From: Ceratobasidium sp. AG-K | Lineage: Eukaryota > Basidiomycota > Agaricomycetes > Cantharellales > Ceratobasidiaceae | Assembly: GCA_037039685.1 (NCBI GenBank) | Contig: JAWNGF010000001.1 | Coordinates: forward strand, 6,014,001 to 6,078,000 | DNA: 64,000 nt | Reading direction: 5' to 3' | Part shown: positions 11,330 to 21,586 of the stretch, piece after piece | Numbering within the stretch: the first letter of the stretch is position 1 | Layout: every line of letters starts with the position of its first letter | Notes under the pieces: model-generated | Told to the model about the DNA's origin: nothing | The model's database searches: none | The model's input: the letters and a program-made list of their open reading frames with translations, nothing else | Program-made: the position numbers and the translations under genes

Positions 11330-12909
11330 TTATCCCCTCGAGGCGTTCAGGTCGGAGAGTGCTGATCGTTGTTGTCCGTAAAGAATGCTGAACTGGTTAG
11401 GTCCGGCAAAATGCATCGAAGTGTCTTGATCGCATGCCACCTTGAACACGTTCGCGTGCTGTACCTTCCCACCCGAAGGAACGTTCTCCTTATCCTGAGC
11501 GACTACAAACGGCGTGTTGCCAGAGTGAAGCGGGAACATGGGAGTATGGGGGGTGATGGGCATCTCATCGTCGGTCTCGGAGCAAGTGCTAGGAGTGCTA
11601 ATGTTGCTGCACACAGACATTGACCGGTTGGAAAGAGAGTGGCGGATGTTGAGAGGAGTAACAGGCGCGAGAACGGGTATGGGTGTAAAGTCGAAGCGGC
11701 CGCCATTGAGATAGAACTTGACTGTCTTGCCCGAGGCGTTGGAGAAGTAAGACGGGTTGTACTTGTCCACGACAACTGGCGAAAGTTCTTGTATCCGTGT
11801 GGCATAAAGCTCATCCAAGAGCCGGACGACCTCGAGGATTTGGGGGGTCATCTCGTGAGCCTGCATACGCGTGAGTCATCAACACAGGCAGGGATGGGTA
11901 GATACTCACTCGGCGAGCCTTGCCAAGAACGTGACGCCCCAGCAATAGGGAGGCGTTCGCAAGTACCGATGGAGGGTAGTCGATAAACTCGCGGTAGAAC
12001 AGCGTCGACTCCATGACGAAGCGAGCCACGTGCTGGGTCTCGGTGTCCTCGAAGCAGGCGTTGGTGCACGCGATGCGCAGCCAGGCCTCGGCGGTGGGGT
12101 GGCCGACAGTCCATTGAATCGTAGCAAGTACATGGCCTTCCATCTGGATAAACGCAGACTCGTCATAGGTTCCTCGGCACATGGTGTGCAGGTCCTGGAC
12201 CGTCGGGACCCGGTCCTTGGCGTCCTCAAACTTGGCGGCGATCCACAACGCAGAGCACCCAACGAGCTGGTAGTGCTTCTTGTAGACGACTCGCTTGGAC
12301 ACGTATCGGTCTACAATGTTCAGCGCGAGGTAGAGGGTCTCTGGTCGCAGGCGGAACTGCAGGTGGACCTCGATGAGGAAATCGACGAGGCAGGGTCGCA
12401 TGTCCCATTGGAGCTCGGGCTGCATATCCATGGCCGCAGACGAGGACATTGTGCGTTTCTTCGACGAGTTAGTCGAGCAAAGGGCCAGAAAGGCAGAACC
12501 TCACCTCCATGTCGAGCATATATTCCATAATCTCCTCTCGGTACTCCTCCTCAAGCAGCTTCTTGATGTCTCGCGTCAAGCTGTTGAGCTGGATGGTTCG
12601 CTGCCGCCTGAGGATGTCCATGGTCGAGGAGTTGGAGGGCGTACGACGGTGGACCGTGTGCATCGAGGACGAGGATCGGGATTTGCCGACACCGCTGGGA
12701 GAGCCATGGCTGACAACCGATGCGCGCTTGGCTTTCGAGTAGTGGGGGTTGCGAGAGGGCCGTTGGCTGATGGAGGAAGTGGCCTTCATGAGGGGCTGCG
12801 TTGCGGACGTGACAAGGGCATGGTCGGAATTAGTGTCGGGATGAGCATTTGAGCCGACAAGGGAAGGAGCGGACGAGGCAGCAGCAAAAGGCAAAAGAGT
12901 AGTCAGCAT
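11330..12909 (-). CDS. CLN1: G1/S-specific cyclin, Cln type
   Basis: A regulatory subunit of the main cell-cycle CDK that drives Start. From the start at 12909, about 75 residues are disordered and serine-rich. The helix before the cyclin box (LTRDIKKLLEEEYREEIMEYML) is followed by DMEKRTMSS across an intron (gtgagg...tcgaag), then the cyclin box: MDMQPELQWDMRPCLVDFLI, ETLYLALNIVDRYVS, LVGCSALWIAAKFED and the second fold around WTVGHPTAEAWLRIAC. The DME(K/R)RT...QPE(L/I)QW..RP signature is that of fungal Cln cyclins rather than B cyclins. The C-terminal tail is rich in S/T-P sites (TPLN, TPHTP) as expected for CDK-dependent turnover. It also holds a KEN sequence (11483-11491) and a D-box-like RSALSDLN (11345-11368). 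The very long upstream region suggests complex control. Confidence 0.9.
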
Positions 12910-15900
12910 TGCGATGGTTAATATTGTGTGCTTGTAAGGACTGAGTATTAGGGAGTGAATATGGCAAAAGTGTTGATACAAACTATACAGCAGAGCAAAC
13001 GAGTGGACGGAGGATAGAGACGCATGTGCTGGAGACCGCGTTTAAATAGGCAGACTAGGGGGTTAGGAGAGCAGGAGATGCCCCTCAGCGCCGCACGTGG
13101 ACGAGGGTCGGAAACAAAATTTGTGGAGATACCGAGCACAGCGGACGCAAAAATAACAGAAAATCAACTTACCAGTAGGGGTGTTTGTTTACTGCGTGTG
13201 GGATGTGGTGTAAAGTGGATGCAATTATCTTAGAGCAGCAGTCAAGCGGTCCGAGATAATTGGGATGGCTGGAGGTAATGGAGAATAGACGAAAAGAATG
13301 GAGTCAGTGCCTGCGCCGAAGAGACTGGTTGGGGGCGGAGAGAGGGAAGGAGGGTGGGACAACGCCGGGGAGGGACGTTGGATAAATGCGGCAGAGGGCG
13401 TTGCCAATGCCTGTCTGTGCGACGAGAGAGGAGAGATACTCGCAGGCAGGCCCGGCCCAGGCTTTTACAAAAGCTCAGACCCAGCAGCCCGGACGACAGA
13501 GCGACACTGCCAATGCTCAGGGTACAGTGTGAAGGGTGTGACCACACGGTCACTTATGACGTTCCCGGTCACGTGTGTCCACCTTTCTCTTCGGTCCGCT
13601 CGATTCAGCACCGGGTCCACCAGGCGCCGGCGAATACGAGATCGGACGGACAACAGGTGGCAGTGGGCGTGGCAAAAAATATGCCGGAAAGTGCGAAAAA
13701 ACTATCACTGACCTACTATCGCAACGGAAGCAGCAGGGGATGTCGGAGGCAAAACAGTCGGCTGATATACAGAGGGAGAGGCATTGTTCGTCAGCGGCGG
13801 TCTCTCGATCACATCATGGTCCAAGCCCAGTGGTCTGGTCAATCCCAGCCGGGCCAGACCGAGATAGACTTACGATTAGCAAGCAGGAGCACAACACAAA
13901 TGAATGAGTGCGCTGGCGGATGTACTTTTGTCTGGCGCACGACTTAGCCAGCGGATACGAGGCGGTGCACAGTACTCACAAACACGCTGAACCCAGTATC
14001 AATGAGACTATGCCGAGGCGACAGAAGACAAATAGTAAAGAATGACTAGTAGTTAGGTAGAGACAGCAGACTATTGGGGATGAAAAAAAAAAGACGAGAG
14101 ACCAAACGCTAGCTATAAAAAGCGGAGATAGAGCGGGTATGAATGAATGAAGGGTTTTCGGACACGTGTGGTAGGGCCAGTCGAATGCCGGGGACGATGC
14201 TCGACTCGGAAGCCTGCTGACGAATCTGAGTAGATCGTCGTTGAGCGCGGGCGACTGGACGTTGGCGACGGAGACGTTCAAGTAAACGCCGCAACGGGTG
14301 GAGGTGGAGGTGGGGGGAGGCAAGGGGTAATAGTCCCGCAAGAGACTTTAGTTCGGCTGTAGCGAATCCTGAAATTGTCGCTTCGCACAGGAGCACTCTC
14401 AGGTACGCTCGCACCCGAGCGACGCTTTTACGCCCGTTGATAAATTGGCTCCGAGTGTGAACTCTACCAACTGTTGTGCGTTAGCACATCTTCCCCCTCC
14501 AGCCACCATCTATTCGCCCCGAGTCAGCTCCAGTCCCAGATCCCACCCCGCCAGCTCGTGGGCGTATTCGGTATCCTGCGCTCACCCATTAGGAAGGACC
14601 CTCGGGCAGGGCCATTAGAATTTGCTCATTTGATGCGCAAGTGTAGCGCCTATGGCGACTGTGTCCTTATCTTCCATCGGTTGTCAGCGCTAAATGGATT
14701 CCGAGTGGCCAGCCATCAAGCTTTGTCTATACGAAGCCTGCCAGCAGGGACTCGCTCCTGCCTAATTGGTCGGCGTTCCCAATCTGAAGTGTGTGAAGGA
14801 CATGTGATGATCCATACGGCCGATCCTCGTGAATCGCCCTCGTCGCGTTCATCGTCGTACAGGCTATGTGCTATTCCCCGTAAGCATTGATTGAGGTGGA
14901 TATAGCTATCGAGGGCGAAAAAGAACCACGGCCATTTTGACCGACCAATCTGCCGAGTCAGTCGTCGACTGCGGGCGCTCGCTATAAGAGACCTTGTCGC
15001 TCCCGAGTCACCCCTCGGTCAGAGCAGCCGACTCCGAACCGCCATTCTCCGCATCGATTAACTGATTAGTGACCAGTTTGTCGTCGCCCATTAAGTTTTC
15101 ACCTAAATTTTCAGAGTATATGCACCCCTCGCGGGCCGCGCCCGAAAATAGGCGCCGATGTGTCGAAAACACGAGGCCAAGTGACAGCGACTAATTCGGC
15201 AGTAACATGGCTTCTAATGTGCACATATAAAGTACCCGAAGCGGCAATCAAATACCGGTCAGGCCGTTCCGTTCGTATGGTATTATTTCAACATTTACAT
15301 ATACTAACACATGTGTCTACCATTCGGCTCCGAAGTGAGTCTATGCTCCAGGATGTCGAGTGACCATGCTCGTGAGGACCGGTGTATAGGCGTGACTTAG
15401 GACCAGCTCTTCTATCAATTCACTATCGGCTTACGAGAATCATGAGTGTAGGCGGCCAAGTCTCAGTCGCATAGGTTTGACCCCTCATTCTCAGAAACCA
15501 ACAAAACAAATACGAAATTGCTCGCCATATTGAGGCCTTTTGAAGCTCTAACAAGAGCTCTAACCACTAGAATGCATCAAATTCAGCCATCGCCCTTCGT
15601 CGACTGCTTGATGGCGACCGTGGCGCGTAGTAATTCGCATTTGTATTTTACTCACAGGGGGGCTGTGACGAGACGATTCATGTGGTTTGCATCGTACTGT
15701 GATCGCCCTTGTGGCGTCTCAGCCATGCAAGGTCTATCACATCTAACGGTCTAGGCATATATATCAGCCTGTCCTTCGAGCAAAGCGAACATAACGCCGA
15801 GTCGCAGCCATCTTGACATTCTGTGGGAAAGTTGGACGAATGACGAACTTAACGTGTACATGATGAGAGTGGTGCGATGGAACTCTTAAGGAACGCCACC

Positions 15901-16122
15901 CGAGGCTAATCAATCTAATCGGTCCCCTCGATTTGGCTGAATATCAATTCTTAGATGCGGCTAGTGAACAAAACCAGAGACTACAGCAGACAGCAAATCA
16001 CAGAGTTCAACTCGTATCCCATCTCAGGAAAGAGAAATAGTACAAAAGGCATAGAAGGAGACAAGTGAGAAATGGCTTTGGTCTGGAGAAAAAAATAGCC
16101 GAAATCGGGGTACCAAACGGTG
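12910..16122. other. Long upstream region of the G1 cyclin and 3' flank of the 4E-T-like gene
   Basis: About 3.2 kb without a recognisable gene. The part next to the cyclin (13200-13450, 14280-14330) is purine-rich on plus, hence pyrimidine-rich in the cyclin's direction, as in a long 5' leader with several short upstream open frames. TATA-like TATAAAAAG near 14114 and TATAAGAG near 14983 read on plus, but no plus-strand gene follows. The stretch 14400-16000 holds only short, unrelated open frames. Confidence 0.4.
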
Positions 16123-19100
16123 TCATGCGCCCATCCCCCCGTTCCCTTGGCTTGCAAGGAACATTGCCATGATGTCATTCGCGTTCGTCGTCTGGTTCGG
16201 CTGGACCACGAAGTCATTGTGCATGTGCGTCGAGTATTGCTGCGCACCGATGCCCCCGTGTAGACCGGAAGCATTACGCGGACCCATTTGCGACTGGTTC
16301 TGTTGCATGGGGTACCCACCGACTCCAGGCATAGCACCGCGAGGCATTTGCCGCTGGGACTGCTGCTGCTGGAGAAGAGCAAAGTCGATAGGAAGGCCAC
16401 CCATTCCGGATAACGACTGCCCTTGTTGGTGATGCATCGCTTGGCCCTGCTGTATGCGTTGTCGGTCGTCAAATCGAGGCTGATTAGCCGGTCCTGATGC
16501 ACCCAACATGTTCCCCATCGCCCCAAGTCGGTTGCCAAACTGCTGTTGTAGCCCATTGGCATTACCCGCCACCACCCCTCCAAGGTTAGCGCCAAGGGGG
16601 TTAGCCATCCCACCAAGATGATGTGATAGCTCAGGTCCACGTTGCATGGGGCTAGGGTTGTGACCACCAATAGGTGACGGCCCGTTGCGGAAGCCGCCAG
16701 ATGGTGTTCGGTTTCCGTTCATCGCATAAATCGCCTGCTGCTGTTGCTGTGGGCGATGCAAGGCCTCAAATGATTGTTGCGGTCGGTGTTGCACAGCCCC
16801 TCGGCCCATGCCGGCAACTGGATTAACTGAAAGTCATCTTCGAATGCAACGGAGCCATTACGCGGACGAAGACCCGGAACTAGGTTGTCGCTCACAAAGC
16901 GACCATCGATGTCCAAATTAAGGCTGGGATTAATGAGACTCGCGTTTACACCTTGCAGATGACCAGGACTGCCATGACCAAGCCCTTGTAAGCCACCGAG
17001 GTTGTTGGATGGCACGCCGGCATTTAGGCTCGATAAGAGTTGCTGCTGTTGCTGTTGGTGCATCGAAAGCTGGGGGCGCTGATGCTGCTGCTGCATTAAG
17101 GGGGGACTGGGTGTGTTGCATGTTCATTATGTTGTGCGTAGCTGGATTCCCGTATTGCGGTTGGGCTGGCATAGCCTGATTTCTATGGGGGAACGCGCGA
17201 TCCTGCACCTGGTTAGCCTGCGCTTGCGGCCGCGTCTTGGGAAGCGTCAATACAGATGCACTCAGCAAGGACAGAGGGGCATACCTGAGATTCTACAAGC
17301 CTCGCGAGCAAGTTGTCCAATAACTGAGGTTCACCGCCAACCGACGCCGTCGTATGAGTAGAGTTTGGAGGAGGGTTGTTAAACTGAGGGGCGGGTGGTT
17401 CCCGCTGCTTGTCGCCAAAGAAATTTGCAAAGCGACTGGTGCTGCGAGTGCCAACTGCAGCACCATCCTGCGGAGGGCCATCTTGGGTAAATCGCCGAGA
17501 TTGGACGGGAGAGAGGCGCGAGTTTGGGGATGAGTCGGTGTTCGTTCCTGTTGACTGCGTCCAGCCAGACGACACAGTGGCCGTAGTCGTTGATGGCGTG
17601 GTTGAAGCAGATGAAGCGGATACAGGCCAATTAGAAGCGCCGAGCGAGATGCCACCAATACGACCGTTGGTTGTGTTAGTAGCATCGGGTATGGGGGGAG
17701 TAGAGGCGAACTCGATTTCAGCGGCAGATTTGTCGAGGCCGGGAGGACCATCCAACGGCAAAGTTAACGCTGACATGTTTGTAGGACCATTGGCCGCCTG
17801 GGACTGCTCCGTCTCCGGTGCAGGAGCAGCTTTCCCTGCAAGCTCCCGCGCGACTCGCTCTGCCTCTTCGCGCCGCTTTCTGTCCGACTCCTGCATCATC
17901 TTTTTGAACCTCTGAATCTCGTCCAAACCATCGTCTGCGACAGGGTTACCGCGCATATTTTTCTTGGCGGTGTCTTCCGCGAGACCCATACGAGAAAGGT
18001 CATCATGCAATCCTCCCAACTCTTCGTCTTCTAGTGTGTCCGGTTCCAGCCCTTGGGACACGCGCTCCTTTTCCTTGAGTTCTCGCTTCCACGCCTGGAT
18101 ACCATCTTCTCCAGAAAGTCCAAGCATGCCGTGGCTACCGGCCTCTGGAGTGTAATCATCCATCCAAGCTGGTTCTTGCTCTTCTTGCAGAGATTTGTCC
18201 CGATCGTTCTTGAGAGTGCGGTCGTCCTTTGTTTTACCCTCTGGGCGATCGTCCCCTGGAGCGTTTCGCCTACGCCCTGACCCGCCCGCAGCGCCTCGGC
18301 GCTCCTCTGCAGACGCAGGCCAGTTATCCTTTTCACGCTTCGGCCCACTAGCAGGTTCACGTTCACCTGTCGAGTGCCGAATTTAATAAACAAGCGTGGC
18401 GGGGTGAGACTCTTGATTACCTTTACCCCGCTGACGACTTCGACTTCGTTGCCTATCATCGTCACGCGCTCGTCGCCAGTCGTGTGCATCGTCTCCTCTC
18501 CCTCTACGGTTCAGTTCTTTGGTATTCTCCCGTGAGTCTCGAGCTGGCTCTCGTGATTTGTTGTCACGCCCGTTTGCATTGGAGGCACCAGCTGCAAGAC
18601 GAGGAAGATGTGGAGCTGCTTCTCGATCACGGCGTTCGCGGTCAAACTGCTGGCTCAGCTGTATAATCGAAGTGTGAGATGCAACGCAAGTACTGAACCA
18701 ACAACAAGCCTACGTTTCGCAGGTTTTCGGTTTCACGTCGGCCTTCGCGCTCTCGTTCCTCTCGTTTAGCGTCGGATTCCAAGCGTGAGGATGGGTGGCG
18801 GAAGCTGCCCATGCTGCCCATGGCCGACCCTGATGCCTGAGAGAAGGACAGCGCATTTTTGAATGTAGGACGACCGGAAGAAAGAGAATCTGATTCAAGT
18901 GGTGAATAGACCATATTGAGATACCACGGTTAGGGGGCATACCGCGCGTCCCGTCACCCTCCTCGTTATCACGCCGGAATCTTAATAAACAATGTAGAAA
19001 GTATAGCTTATTAATTTTAAAAGTGACGGTTATTTAATAGACTTACCTGGTGCCTCGCGACAATTGTCCGAGTCCATCCGCCATGGATTCCTTCTTGCCT

Positions 19101-19490
19101 GCAGATGCTGGGTCGCCCCATTCGCTGTGAATTAACGGTAAGCTCAATTTTATTGTCAGCACTGTAAATGAGATGCCTACCCAAACCACTCTTTGAAAGG
19201 AGGCATACCACTTGGAATAGTTACGAGGGGTGATTTGCTGAGGTACAAGAGCTCTGCGCGCGTATATTTTATGAAGGGACGAGGACCGGATGCTAAAGAT
19301 TTGTTGGAGGACGCGTCTTGAACAGCATTATTGGGCGGTAGAGCTGGATTGAACAAACGAGTTAGCTCCTTTTGAATATTGTCGGAATGTCGAGGGTCAT
19401 ACTTTGATCCACACTTGATACAGCATTGTCAGCTGCACAAATTCCGTTAGTTTCAGCGCATCTTCCTTAGAGAACGACGATATTACCCAT
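16123..19490 (-). CDS. eIF4E-binding, 4E-T (EIF4ENIF1)-like protein
   Basis: A predicted cap-binding-protein partner that represses translation and directs mRNAs to decapping bodies. The reconstructed start is MADNAVSSVDQTLPPNN: ATGG at 19487-19490, an intron, then GCTGACAAT and onward. A canonical eIF4E-binding motif YTRAELL (19246-19266) follows within about 50 residues, in the context KYTRAELLYLSKSP. Then come KEWFGEWGDP, RFRRDNEEGDGT, a charged R/E/D-rich region with RS-like runs (DDDRQRSRSRQRGK), WMDDYTPEAGSHGMLGL, a helical charged segment (IQRFKKMMQESDRKRREEAE), and a long Q/N/G/M-rich C-terminal half typical of P-body proteins. It ends NDIMAMFLASQGNGGMGA. The motif position, near the N-terminus with a long disordered tail, matches animal 4E-T. 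The family call is inference from motif and layout. Confidence 0.75.
17038..17094 (-). repeat. Glutamine-rich low-complexity tract (CAG/CAA)
   Basis: Within the 4E-T-like gene, imperfect CAG/CAA repeats encode two Q runs (MQQQHQRPQ and HQQQQQQLL). Similar shorter Q runs recur at 16360-16440 and 16733-16760. Such tracts favour condensate formation and vary in length between strains. Confidence 0.7.
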
Positions 19491-20109
19491 TGGGAGGGAG
19501 TGCAGGAAACAGTAGTAGTTTGAACAGTGGCAAAAAGGTGTATGGCAAGGGCGAGTGCAAGGATGGATGGGCAATTGTGCTCCGGCGCTTCCTGATCACG
19601 TGTAACTTGGGACTGCTCAAATATGGTCGCTCGTGGGCCATCGCCCATCATTGACAACGCGTACGTATTCATGGCAACCTTTTATCACAGACACATCTTG
19701 AGAACAGTTTCAGTCAACCATCGCGTCGAGCACTGCTTTAGGCGGACACCAATGCCTAAGGCTCTAGCACCTGGAAACCTAACTCTGCGCCATTTTCTTC
19801 TGAGGGCCGAGGCGTTGTCCGTCTACCGACAGGTGATAAGAACATGCCGTAGTGCGTGTCTAGATATTACGCGATACAATGGAAATTTTGAAGCAAGAGA
19901 TCATACATAGGAATACCTGACACTGAGACAAGACGGGAAACTCTCGCATGGTTCAAGCACGATTTTCGACGACACGCAAACGTCACCGATCTAGTAGGTT
20001 CATACTGAGACAGCCGCATATGCCTATTATAAATATCCCCCCTTAGGACGCGATACAAGGGCACCTCGCTGGGGTCAAGAGGGAACTGAAAGCTACATTA
20101 TCCATGTTT
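19491..20109. other. Intergenic: upstream of the 4E-T-like gene, downstream of the LOV gene
   Basis: Both flanking genes run on minus. The minus-strand frame to 19672 continues past the chosen ATG without clear homology and is more likely 5' leader. I looked here for the extra PAS and GATA zinc-finger domains that would complete a full-length WC-1 and found none. Confidence 0.45.
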
Positions 20110-21571
20110 TCATTGCCAGCCGCCTCTCGTTAGTTTCCAATGTAAGACGACTGTGTGGTTATGAGGGAAATTTGTGCCACAGACCTCGTTCTTTTTGTCT
20201 GTAACTTTCATTTCAGGTACTGGATGTTCGTTGTGCGATGAGAAGTAATCGGTTAACCTGAAACAGGCGGAGGATAGTGCATTACAATATCCCAAAACAA
20301 CTATGCAAGGTAATAATCTAGACTCTATCAAATAGGCCACCTACAAGGAGCGCATATATAGCACCGATCCATTACCACCTTGCAGGACCAGAGTTGACGG
20401 TGTACCTATATGCGCCGGCGTATCATTAGTAGAAATATGCATTCAGACAACTACGACTTACCTTCCCAGGCGCACATTCTCCATCAGTTGTCGAGGGGCT
20501 TCAACCAAATCCGCCTGAAACCCAACATGATACCTGATTTTGTCACTGTCCCATGTAATTGGTACAACTGTCACCAAGTTGAGGAATGGCTCTCCGCCCT
20601 GGAGCACAAGCCCTCGAATTAAGTACCCTGATCCGACAGGATACATGAACAATACCTTTTTGTAGTTGATAAGAGAAACTTGACCTGATTTCACTAAGCT
20701 TTAGTGGTTCAGTCAGCATAGATCGAGCGCGGTCATTACTTACACTCGCGATGATTGACTGTTGCGTCTTTAAAGTGCATCACAGCCTGGTGGATAATGT
20801 TCTCGTCAAAGAGACACATACCATCCATCCTAATGACGTACCTCATGATCGGTATGCTTTCTGACGCTCCCCTGCTCAACGATCCCTGTCAAGTTCTTGA
20901 ACGAACAAAAACTCAAACTCTAGCTGCTGGTACACACCGTCTGGGGACTGCAAAAAGCGACAATTCTTGTTGAGTATATCATCCGGGGAGTACCGAGTCA
21001 ATTGACAGAACGTTGGGCTGGATAACCGACTCAATGCCCATTCGCTTTGCATATTGAATAGTTAATAGCACCTACCTGCAGTATACAATTGCGTGGTCTG
21101 GAGTGTATGGATCGACGACTACAAACGAGCATGAGTGATCTGTGTCAGTCGAAAAGGCAATAGCAGTTAGCATACATCATTTACAAACTGAGACCTGGTC
21201 GCACCCACGGGACCAAGGTTAACCAATGGGTTCGGTCGCGTCACTGAGTATATCGTGATAAATGTCATCTGAATTGATGCCCATTTGCATCTCACAAACT
21301 CACCCACACGTGCGATAACGCTAATCATATCGAATCCACTTGTCGAATACAACAGCGAGTTTCCAGAGTAAAATCCTCTTGTCGGCGACCGAACCACTGT
21401 GCTAAGCTTAGCTAAATCATAAGGATGATAGACATGAGAACCCTCGGGAGCCTTTAGGCCTGAAGCACCACTGTCGCCTTGATAGGATTGCGGTGGCTGA
21501 GCCTCATCGTGTGGCGGTAGTCCTCCACCGGCTTGAGTAGTATCTTGATCTGTGGTGTAACTATTAGACAT
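20110..21571 (-). CDS. White collar-1-like LOV (blue-light photoreceptor) protein lacking a zinc finger
   Basis: A flavin-binding LOV protein related to WC-1. The N-terminal part is disordered (MSNSYTTDQDTTQAGG...). The N-cap GFDMISVIARV/VTRPNPLVNLGPV is typical of WC-1. The LOV core reads across introns DHSCSFVVVDPYTPDHAIVY, CSPTFCQLTRYSPDDIL, then NKNCRFLQSPDG with the photo-adduct cysteine (20948-20965). After a variable loop come RECQVSLINYKK, GGEPFLNLVTVVPITWDSD and KIRYHVGFQADLVEAP, then RYTVNSGPAR. After about 50 more residues the frame ends at 20110. Full WC-1 proteins continue with further PAS domains and a GATA finger, absent here, so this is either a stand-alone LOV regulator (as VIVID is in ascomycetes) or a truncated paralogue. 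An alternative ATG lies in frame at 21586. Confidence 0.8.
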
Positions 21572-21586
21572 AGAGACAAATGACAC

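Noticed and set aside
14474..14890. 138-codon plus-strand frame downstream of TATA-like sites
   Set aside because: TATA-like sites at 14114 and 14983 do not sit at a sensible distance from it, and no domain or conserved pattern is visible.
19623..20110. Search for WC-1 PAS-B/PAS-C or GATA-finger remnants after the LOV gene
   Set aside because: No CxxC...CxxC finger or PAS-like segment found in any frame.
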